Positions 1 to 5,586 of a stretch of 10,460 bases of DNA are shown one piece after another. Numbering within the stretch: position 1 is the first letter of the stretch; every line of letters starts with the position of its first letter. The DNA is from JBARRO01 sp049644265 (GTDB taxonomy: Bacteria; Bacteroidota; Ignavibacteria; UBA10030). The DNA is taken from contig JBARRO010000064.1 of the NCBI GenBank assembly GCA_049644265.1, forward strand, positions 1-10,460, given 5' to 3'. The translations under genes were made by a program, and so were the position numbers. The notes below the pieces were generated by a model that had not been told where the DNA came from, made no database searches, and saw only the letters and a program-made list of their open reading frames with translations.

Positions 1-2
1 CC

Positions 3-1169
3 ATGACACAATCTCAGAATCATTGGACAAGCGACGAGGAGCTGCTCGAGCGGTACGCCCTCGGACGAGTTGTCGGGGAGGAGTTGGCCGTCCTTCAGAA
101 GCACCTGCAGGAATGCGAGGAATGCCAGCTTGCTGTCCAGCGTGAACGGCGACTGATTGCGGGAGTAAAGAGGTTCGGGCGGGACGAATTGAAGCAGCGG
201 CTTCGTGATCGCATCCTTGAGAGCTCGCCGGCCTCGGTGTCCGGCCACGTTGTGGCAGATGCATCCCGGCAGATCGGTGGAAAAAAAGCGGGGGGGTCTC
301 AGCTCTCCTGGCAAACCATGGTGAGCATCGCAGCGGTCATTCTGATCTTGACGGGGATCGGCATCTACAACAACTGGTTCTTTACAAGACCCTCCCTGGA
401 GGGTTCTCTTCATCAGAGGGCTGAAGAAACTGAATTGAAACCTAAGGCGGCGGAAATCGAGAAACCGTCCAAACAAAAGAAAGGAAAGGCCGATGTGTCG
501 TCGCAACAGGACCTGCACGGTGTCGGGGAGAAGTCGGACGACGCTCAACTGAAAGATGTTGGAGCCGGGAGGGAAGAGGAGGCATCTGTAAAGAAGAGGG
601 CAAAACGTAATGTCAGGCCCGTCGAACCTTCCGGAACGCTGCAGGGTCCTGCCGGTGCTGGAGCACCGGGAATGGAAAAGAGATCTCCCGCCGACGAAAA
701 GTCCGGGACGGTGGAATGGACAGAGGGGACATTGATTACGGCAGCTTTGGACTATGAACGGGGCGATGCAAAAGGAGCAGCTCCATCAGTCCAACAACCC
801 TCCCTCTCAAAGAACCAACAGAAGGACCGTGCACAGCCCGCTCCCCGATCCGGATCGGGAGCCAAGGCCCAGCGCTATGTTCAGATAGTTCGGCTTGACA
901 GTGTCACGCGGACATTTGAGCTCTCTCAAAAGCCGTGGTCAGCGCTTCCCCAAGAGCGCCAAACGGCTCGGTCAAAACAGCGGATACCGACAGCTGTCAA
1001 GGTAGGTTCATCGGTCACGCATCTGACGCTCTACGTCGACCCGTTGTTTGATGATTCAGCCCTGGCGAACGCAACGGTGCTGCCGCTGGGGATGGATTCC
1101 ATTGTGATCCGCATTGGCAATCAGGAGATCGGTTACAAGCTCCGGGGAGGTTGGGCGGGAAAGAGGTAA
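3..1169 (+). CDS. Zinc-finger (zf-HC2/ZAS-type) membrane-anchored anti-sigma factor-like protein
   Basis: Probable single-pass inner-membrane anti-sigma factor of 388 aa. The N-terminal cytoplasmic part carries the ZAS signature H34-x3-C38-x2-C41 in a helical region (residues about 10-70). In this family that segment binds and holds an ECF sigma factor. A hydrophobic helix at about 104-122 follows. Next comes a long, charged, low-complexity linker (about 130-290, rich in K, E, S, G and P), and then a more ordered C-terminal domain (about 290-388) that should lie in the periplasm. I do not recognise that last domain. The cognate sigma gene is expected immediately upstream but falls outside the window. 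Only two bases precede the ATG, so neither the start nor its ribosome binding site can be checked and the true N-terminus could lie further left. A terminator hairpin follows at 1214-1251. The fold assignment rests on one short motif plus topology. Confidence is good for zf-HC2 and moderate for a real anti-sigma role. Confidence 0.75.
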   Translation: MTQSQNHWTSDEELLERYALGRVVGEELAVLQKHLQECEECQLAVQRERRLIAGVKRFGRDELKQRLRDRILESSPASVSGHVVADASRQIGGKKAGGSQLSWQTMVSIAAVILILTGIGIYNNWFFTRPSLEGSLHQRAEETELKPKAAEIEKPSKQKKGKADVSSQQDLHGVGEKSDDAQLKDVGAGREEEASVKKRAKRNVRPVEPSGTLQGPAGAGAPGMEKRSPADEKSGTVEWTEGTLITAALDYERGDAKGAAPSVQQPSLSKNQQKDRAQPAPRSGSGAKAQRYVQIVRLDSVTRTFELSQKPWSALPQERQTARSKQRIPTAVKVGSSVTHLTLYVDPLFDDSALANATVLPLGMDSIVIRIGNQEIGYKLRGGWAGKR

Positions 1170-1213
1170 CATCCGGTGTGTAAAAAGGAAACACAACTCC
1201 TGTGTCTACTCGT

Positions 1214-1251
1214 CTTGTTGCAGAGGACACATTGCAACAGGATTTTTTTTT
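1214..1251 (+). terminator. Rho-independent terminator after the anti-sigma-like gene
   Basis: A 9-bp stem (1214-1222 with 1233-1241, core TGTTGCA/TGCAACA plus one G-T wobble and a closing C-G) with a 10-nt loop is followed by one A and nine T residues (1243-1251). It lies 45 nt after the stop at 1169. The stem is only moderately GC-rich, but the T tract is long. Confidence 0.7.
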
Positions 1252-1259
1252 GCTATTTT
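1232..1259 (+). promoter_or_regulatory. Possible sigma70-like promoter for the beta-barrel gene
   Basis: TTGCAA (1232-1237), a 16-nt spacer and TATTTT (1254-1259) lie about 50 nt before the ATG at 1308. The -35 element coincides with the right arm of the preceding terminator. The match is by eye only, and the T-rich tract makes chance -10 matches easy. Confidence 0.35.
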
Positions 1260-1307
1260 AGTGCGGGGCGACCGGACTTCCGCTAAAATCATTAAGGAGG
1301 AAAACAC

Positions 1308-1958
1308 ATGAAGAGAATTGTTGCCGTTCTGGTGGGCGTTGCACTGATGGCTTCTTGTTTGTGGAGCCAGGAGAAAAAAGAGGAAAAAAGTTCAAACCTC
1401 AGGCAATTCTACAGCGGCAAATTCGGTTTCTTTCAACCGAGTGACGGGCTCAATAATGGCCTCCTGCTCGGCATTGACGGCATCACCGAGTTTGTCCATT
1501 ATGACTTTTTCCTGAGCGGTGTTATCGACCTCTATCAAAAACAGACCATCTCCATATTTAGGTCGCCCCAACCCGATGTCTCGCGGCAAGCGATGTTTCT
1601 TCTCCCCCTTCACATTAACGTTGGGATTAAGTTGTTCGAAGCCCAGGATGCCGACACACGTGCATATGCAGGTGTTGGAGGCGGATATTATCTGTATTTC
1701 TACAGCGTGGAATATACCTCATCAAGCAGTGGTGGTGGGGGGTTACTGGGGCCTGTTTCCGGGTTAAATACTCAGACAGACTCCAAGAACGGCGGGAACA
1801 TCTTTGGGTCCGCCTTTGTGAGGTTTCTGATAGGTCAGGTTTTCGTCGAGCCACGCGCGTACTTTGCCACGAAAAGAGAGGGGACGGTATCGGGCAATTA
1901 CACCTATGTTGTCAATCCGACAGGATTTGCCGTCACACTCGGATTTCAGTACCACTGA
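1308..1958 (+). CDS. Putative outer-membrane beta-barrel protein with signal peptide
   Basis: A 216-aa exported protein. It starts with a classical signal peptide (MKR, then a hydrophobic core at about 4-16). This ends either at a signal peptidase I site near LWS-Q (about residue 21) or, less likely, at the imperfect lipobox LMASC with Cys17. The mature part begins with a charged Lys/Glu stretch. It then has alternating hydrophobic and aromatic strands with glycine turns, for example the FGFFQP, GVGGGYYLYFY and GFAVTLGFQYH segments. The end resembles the aromatic C-terminal beta-signal of outer-membrane barrels. A Ser/Gly-rich loop lies near residues 138-160. The length suits a small 8-strand barrel of the OmpW/OMP_b-brl sort, but no specific family is certain. 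The start is well supported: AAGGAGG at 1294-1300 is 7 nt before the ATG. The function could be a porin, a structural protein or an envelope-stress target. A link to the upstream anti-sigma gene is suggested only by position. Confidence 0.72.
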   Translation: MKRIVAVLVGVALMASCLWSQEKKEEKSSNLRQFYSGKFGFFQPSDGLNNGLLLGIDGITEFVHYDFFLSGVIDLYQKQTISIFRSPQPDVSRQAMFLLPLHINVGIKLFEAQDADTRAYAGVGGGYYLYFYSVEYTSSSSGGGGLLGPVSGLNTQTDSKNGGNIFGSAFVRFLIGQVFVEPRAYFATKREGTVSGNYTYVVNPTGFAVTLGFQYH

Positions 1959-1967
1959 TAGAAAGCG

Positions 1968-3938
1968 TTAGCTTTGGCCGGCTTCAGGGTCTCCAGGAAG
2001 GGATTGTGCGGCGGAGATCTTGTCGAGAAGTTTCCCCCAATCAAAATACGCCGTTGTCAACATTGATTGGACACTCATGTAGTGTTCCGAAACACGTCTC
2101 GCTTTCTCACCATCCTTGTAAAGGTCAGGATCCGCCATGAGTGTCTCGAGCTCCACTTTCTGTAGTTCCAGACGCTCAATTTCCTTTTCAAGCGCTTCCT
2201 GATTCTTCTTGAGCGGCTGAAGTTTCTTGATTGCCTGTTTTTTCCTCTCTGCTTCGGATCCCCGTCTCTTTGTCTTGCCGGACTCAATTTCCAATCCTGC
2301 GCTGGCAGCCTTCGCGGGAACGACGCCTTTTTCTTCCTCTTTCTTCTTTGTGAGATACTCCGTCACAGTCCCCAAATATGTCTTGATCCCTTTATGGCTC
2401 ACTTCGAGGACTTTGTTTCCAAGGGGATCGACAAAAGCTTTATCGTGAGAAACAATGACAAAACTTCCCTCATAGTTCTTGAGAGCTTCCTGCAATACAC
2501 TCTTCGATCGCATGTCTAAATGGTTGGTCGGTTCGTCCATGACCAGGAAGTTGGAGGGCTGAAGCAGCATTTTCGCCAACGCGAGCCTGCTCTTTTCGCC
2601 ACCGGAAAGGACCGCAACCTTCTTGAAGACATCGTCGCCGTGGAACAGAAATGACCCCAGGATGGTCCGGAGTTTCTTCCGGATTTCGCCCTCCGCAACC
2701 TCATCAACCGTTTCCAGGGCCGTCTTTGACAAATCGAGCTCTTCCGCCTGATGCTGTGCGAAGTAAGAAAGGAGCACGTTCTGTCCCTCAATACGCTCAC
2801 CGGAATCCACGGGTTCGACTCCGGCGATAATTCTCGATAGTGTGGACTTTCCCGCCCCGTTCACGCCGACGACGACAATCTTGTCCCCACGTTCCACCGA
2901 ATAGTCGAGACTTGAAAAAATCGCCTGCTGGCCGTACTGCTTTGAGATATTCCTCAGCGAAAGCACCATGCGTCCGCTTTGGACGGGCTGAGGAAATCGA
3001 AAATGGATTTCCTCCTCTTCCTCCTCGGGTTGGATCAATTCGATCCTCTCGAGTTGTTTGACGCGGCTCTGAACCTGCCGGGCTTTTGTCGCTTTGTACC
3101 GAAAACGATGGATAAACGCCTGGGTTTGTTTGAGCTGCTGTTGTTGGTTCTTTGCGCGACTGACGAGGAGCTCTGCACGGACAGCATGCTCACGTTCGTA
3201 GAAGGAATAATTGCCCGCGTACGTTTCGAGCGCGCCGTTCCGAAGAACAAGGACTTTGCTGCACAGCGTGTCAAGGAGCGCCCGGTCGTGTGAAACGAGT
3301 ATCAAGGCGCCGTTGTACCGGGCCAGATACTCCTCCAGCCATTCGAGAGAATCAAGGTCCAGATGGTTCGTCGGTTCGTCCAGAAGAAGCAGGGAGGGTT
3401 CCTTGAGGAGAAGCTTTGAAAGCGCAATTCGCATTTGCCAGCCGCCGCTGAATTCCTCGGTCTGTCTGCCGAAATCCTCTGTGGAAAATCCTAACCCCAT
3501 AAGGACGCGCTCGATTTTCGATTTCATTCGAAACGCGTCGAGGTCCTCCAGCTTATGCTGCAGCTCGCCGAGGATCTCCAGGGTTTCGATGTACTCCGCC
3601 GCATGCGGGTCCAGATGGGCGAGGTCCAGCTGAAGTTCCTCCAGCTGCTGTTGAACTCCCACAATGTCCTCGAACGCGGTTTGCACTTCGTCGTATACGG
3701 TTCGCCCGCTTACGGTAATCCCCTCCTGGGGAAGGTATCCCACGCTCACGAAGCCCGCCTTTGTCACCACCCCGGAGTCTGACGCTTCAAGCGACGCAAT
3801 AATTCTCAGGAGTGTCGATTTTCCGGTGCCGTTCGCCCCAACGAGTCCAATCCGATCCCGCGGCCCGACGGAAAAAGAGATGTCGTCGAGAAGCTTGCGC
3901 GCCCCAAAGTGGAGGCTAAGATGGTCGATTGAAAGCAT
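1968..3938 (-). CDS. ABC-F family ATPase (duplicated nucleotide-binding domains, no membrane domain)
   Basis: A 656-aa soluble protein with two ATP-binding cassettes in one chain and no transmembrane segments. This is the hallmark of ABC-F translation factors, which act at the ribosomal E site. NBD1 has Walker A GANGTGKST (34-42), signature SGGWQ (164-168), Walker B ending D187-E188 in DEPTNHLD, and switch His217. NBD2 has Walker A GVNGAGKST (358-366), signature SGGEK (445-449), Walker B with D468-E469, and His498. Both catalytic glutamates are present, so both sites look active. An arm-like helical insert lies at about 85-140. The interdomain P-site tRNA-interaction linker (about 248-325) contains the family's FRYKATKARQ-type motif and a six-Glu run. 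Residues about 530-645 form a basic linker and a coiled-coil C-terminal domain like those of Uup/YheS-type members. The linker recalls YheS, but I do not assign a symbol. A ribosome-protection resistance role cannot be excluded, although the C-terminal coiled coil and general likeness favour a housekeeping translation factor. Only a weak SD-like sequence precedes the ATG. Confidence 0.93.
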   Translation of the reverse strand: MLSIDHLSLHFGARKLLDDISFSVGPRDRIGLVGANGTGKSTLLRIIASLEASDSGVVTKAGFVSVGYLPQEGITVSGRTVYDEVQTAFEDIVGVQQQLEELQLDLAHLDPHAAEYIETLEILGELQHKLEDLDAFRMKSKIERVLMGLGFSTEDFGRQTEEFSGGWQMRIALSKLLLKEPSLLLLDEPTNHLDLDSLEWLEEYLARYNGALILVSHDRALLDTLCSKVLVLRNGALETYAGNYSFYEREHAVRAELLVSRAKNQQQQLKQTQAFIHRFRYKATKARQVQSRVKQLERIELIQPEEEEEEIHFRFPQPVQSGRMVLSLRNISKQYGQQAIFSSLDYSVERGDKIVVVGVNGAGKSTLSRIIAGVEPVDSGERIEGQNVLLSYFAQHQAEELDLSKTALETVDEVAEGEIRKKLRTILGSFLFHGDDVFKKVAVLSGGEKSRLALAKMLLQPSNFLVMDEPTNHLDMRSKSVLQEALKNYEGSFVIVSHDKAFVDPLGNKVLEVSHKGIKTYLGTVTEYLTKKKEEEKGVVPAKAASAGLEIESGKTKRRGSEAERKKQAIKKLQPLKKNQEALEKEIERLELQKVELETLMADPDLYKDGEKARRVSEHYMSVQSMLTTAYFDWGKLLDKISAAQSLPGDPEAGQS

Positions 3939-4039
3939 GGAAAGCCTGTCTGCCTTGTTTTTTTCCTAAACGTGCGAAAATGTAGGCAAAAATTGGTCGG
4001 GAAGAAAAGTTGGCGACTCAAAGAAGACCAAAGAATCTC

Positions 4040-4068
4040 TTGACAATTGTCGCTCCACTTTGAATATT
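4040..4068 (+). promoter_or_regulatory. Sigma70-like promoter with overlapping palindrome
   Basis: A perfect TTGACA (4040-4045), a 17-nt spacer and AATATT (4063-4068) form the best promoter match in the window. The perfect 10-bp palindrome GACAATTGTC (4042-4051) covers most of the -35 box, where a bound repressor would block polymerase. It would start a transcript near 4075 that reaches the 153-aa gene at 4338. Confidence 0.55.
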
Positions 4069-4214
4069 GCAATGTCTCTTTTTGAGACAAGTCATGATCT
4101 TATGGTGTTCGTGCGTTGCTGTGATCTTCCTCACGAAGCAAACAAAATCTCAATCAACTTGCAGACAAAAAACCAAGGAACATGCCGTGAAAGCGCAATG
4201 TACTGAACAATATA

Positions 4215-4244
4215 GGGGCGGGTACGGCAGAGCCCGCGAACCCC
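4215..4244 (+). other. GC-rich hairpin in the 5' leader of the 153-aa gene
   Basis: GGGG (4215-4218) and CGGG (4219-4222) can pair with CCCC (4241-4244) and CCCG (4233-4236), with a 10-nt loop and a 4-nt CGAA bulge on the 3' side. No T tract follows, so it is not an ordinary terminator. It lies about 95 nt upstream of the start codon and does not directly cover the ribosome binding site. It matches no riboswitch class I recognise. Confidence 0.4.
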
Positions 4245-4337
4245 CTCGAAGAGACACAAGTTTTCTCTCCGAGGTTGATTCGAGAAACAGAGTACTAAAT
4301 CACAGAAATCAAACAAAAGACATACAGGAGATCTGCC

Positions 4338-4799
4338 ATGTTATCCAGCCGAAAGTTTTTTGTGCGGTTCAACACGATTGTTCTCTCGTTGGTCCTGGTT
4401 GCTGCAGTGTATATTGTGTCCAACCAGGTGACGATGGCGGAGCGGGCAGTGTACACAGGGACGGAGAATCACCTTGTGACACTTGCCGCAGCCACGAAAA
4501 TGACGGAGAGCTATCAGAAGACAGCAGGAACCCATGACCTGGTTGCCGGCTATCTGGGAAGGAACATCTATGAAAAGATTCTTGCCCAGGACAACTGCGT
4601 GGGAATCCGGATCTACAACGCCAAGGAAGAGAACGGCAATCCGGTATTCGTGCTCGTCGGAGTCGATCCGACCGGGAACGACATTACCCAGGGCCCGATC
4701 GGTGAGGACATTTATCCTTGTCCGCCGTTCTGTGGCAAAGGCGTAACCGGATCGATGATGAGTAAGTGGGTGCAGCCACAACAGGTTGCATCGAAGTAA
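4338..4799 (+). CDS. Small exported or membrane-anchored protein with C-terminal CPPFC motif, function unknown
   Basis: A 153-aa protein of unknown function. A basic N-terminus (about 1-10) is followed by one hydrophobic helix (about 12-29). This is either an uncleaved anchor or a signal peptide, so the rest should lie outside the cytoplasm. The remainder has a helical stretch (about 40-65), then a compact segment (about 70-118). Its motifs are IYEKILAQ (78-85), NCVGIRIY (86-93) and FVLVGVD (104-110), followed by GND. The C-terminal C128-x3-C132 (CPPFC) follows. With Cys87 there are three cysteines, enough for a disulfide or metal site. From memory, Bacteroidota-type genomes contain small proteins with this ILAQ...CVG-[IL]-R...VGVD...CPP pattern, and I know of no assigned role. 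AGGAG at 4326-4330 is 7 nt before the ATG and supports the start. The gene is monocistronic, with its own promoter, a long leader and a strong terminator. It lies upstream of the sensor-kinase unit, which makes a shared signalling role possible but unproven. Confidence 0.8.
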   Translation: MLSSRKFFVRFNTIVLSLVLVAAVYIVSNQVTMAERAVYTGTENHLVTLAAATKMTESYQKTAGTHDLVAGYLGRNIYEKILAQDNCVGIRIYNAKEENGNPVFVLVGVDPTGNDITQGPIGEDIYPCPPFCGKGVTGSMMSKWVQPQQVASK

Positions 4800-4829
4800 G
4801 TAAGTTCTACGAATTAACCGAACGAGAGA

Positions 4830-4864
4830 AAAAGGGGTGCTGTCACCAGCGCCCCTTTTCTTTT
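4830..4864 (+). terminator. Strong rho-independent terminator after the 153-aa gene
   Basis: A 13-bp stem pairs 4830-4842 with 4847-4859 (AAAAGGGGTGCTG with CAGCGCCCCTTTT, one G-T wobble), has a TCAC tetraloop and runs on into TTTTCTTTT (4856-4864). It lies 30 nt after the stop codon. The A and T flanks are complementary, so it may also work on the opposite strand. Confidence 0.92.
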
Positions 4865-4892
4865 CCACAAAAACCTTCTGAAATCGCGCAAA

Positions 4893-4921
4893 TTGCGGTT
4901 CTTGGATTTTGTTCATACATT
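4893..4921 (+). promoter_or_regulatory. Probable promoter of the membrane protein/histidine kinase operon
   Basis: TTGCGG (4893-4898), a 17-nt spacer and TACATT (4916-4921) lie just after the terminator and about 30 nt before the TTG start at 4951. A small inverted repeat, CGCAA-A-TTGCG (4887-4897), overlaps the -35 element and could be an operator. The spacing is ideal, but the -35 box is only a half match. Confidence 0.45.
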
Positions 4922-4950
4922 AATGTTTCATTGAAGAGGATTTTCAGGAT

Positions 4951-5586
4951 TTGAGCATTCCCTACCTGGCGCACGCTGCCGCATTTTCCATACTTATTCC
5001 TGTCATCGTAGGGCTTTTTACTATCCGCTCTCTTCAGCCGGATTTGAAGCTTCTCCTGATCCTCTTTGTTGTGAACGCTATGGCCGTTTCACTGCAGTAC
5101 TATCTCGGCTCAAGGGATGTTAACAACCTCTGGATAGGCCACTTTTTCAATCTGATCGAATACAATATGCTCACCCTCATGATCTCCGATTGGCAGGAAA
5201 AGGAGTCCACCAAAGCCGTGTTTCGTTTGAGCATGCTCGTCTTCACCGCTTTTTGGATTGTGGCAAAGTTGTATCTCGAAAAAATGGATCAGCCGTCTGT
5301 GTATGTCATTCCGGTGTCACGGGTCCTGCTCGCCTGCGCATCGGTCTATTCGCTTGTCGGTGTCGCCCAGTCGAAAACACTGACATTCCTTGAAAATCCA
5401 CGTTTCTGGGTCCTCTCGGCGCTTCTTGTATCTTCTGCCGGGGGCCTGATGTTCTATGCATTGCGCGGAATGATTGCTCATCTTCCGACGGAACAATTGC
5501 TCCTGGCTTTCTATGTCCACTGGAGTCTGATTGTTGTTGAAAATCTTATCTATTCCGGAGGTTTCCTCTGCAAAATACGCCGATAG
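4951..5586 (+). CDS. Integral membrane protein with about seven helices, preceding a histidine kinase
   Basis: A 211-aa hydrophobic protein with about seven predicted membrane helices, at roughly 7-26, 33-52, 60-79, 90-109, 117-139, 152-171 and 181-205. Polar residues inside or next to helices stand out: His64, Asn67 and Glu70 in the third, His190, Glu197 and Asn198 in the last. These are candidates for ligand binding or signal transfer. I recall similar multi-helix proteins directly before sensor kinases in Bacteroidota-type genomes, but know no assigned function. The start is TTG at 4951, preceded by AAGAGGA (4934-4940). An in-frame stop at 4921-4923 limits extension and leaves only a rare ATT as a further alternative. 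Its last 19 bases overlap the proposed CTG start of the kinase gene, and the kinase's ribosome binding site lies inside this gene. The two are therefore probably translationally coupled and may form one sensor complex in the inner membrane. The partnership is inferred from position. Confidence 0.8.
   Translation: MSIPYLAHAAAFSILIPVIVGLFTIRSLQPDLKLLLILFVVNAMAVSLQYYLGSRDVNNLWIGHFFNLIEYNMLTLMISDWQEKESTKAVFRLSMLVFTAFWIVAKLYLEKMDQPSVYVIPVSRVLLACASVYSLVGVAQSKTLTFLENPRFWVLSALLVSSAGGLMFYALRGMIAHLPTEQLLLAFYVHWSLIVVENLIYSGGFLCKIRR
5557..5561 (+). promoter_or_regulatory. Ribosome binding site that decides a CTG start for the hybrid kinase
   Basis: GGAGG at 5557-5561 is followed by a 6-nt spacer and CTG at 5568-5570, in frame with the hybrid kinase. 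The alternative TTG at 5601 has only a weak CTGGA upstream. The site lies within the last codons of the preceding gene, as expected for translational coupling. Confidence 0.7.

Larger units (their letters stand above)
3939..4337. other. Divergent intergenic region with promoter, operator-like palindrome and structured leader
   Basis: This 399-bp stretch separates the ABC-F gene (leftward) from the 153-aa gene (rightward). I see no convincing gene in it. Rightward it holds a sigma70-like promoter at 4040-4068 and then about 260 nt of predicted untranslated leader. The leader contains a GC-rich hairpin (4215-4244) and a weaker inverted repeat, TTTCTC/GAGAAA (4262-4267 with 4282-4287). Leftward I could not find a convincing promoter for the ABC-F gene. 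Confidence 0.6.

Noticed and set aside
2990..3040. Repeated tcc/ctc triplets within the ABC-F gene as a microsatellite repeat
   Set aside because: They simply encode the six-Glu run of the interdomain linker on the minus strand, a common acidic stretch in a linker region.
4215..4244. Leader hairpin as a known riboswitch such as cyclic-di-GMP or tetrahydrofolate
   Set aside because: The conserved core sequences of those classes are absent, and only a simple bulged stem-loop can be drawn.
4067..4537. A 156-codon plus-strand ORF overlapping the start of the 153-aa gene in another frame
   Set aside because: It lacks an SD site, its product is rich in Cys, Arg and Ser without any domain pattern, and it runs over the well-supported 4338 start.
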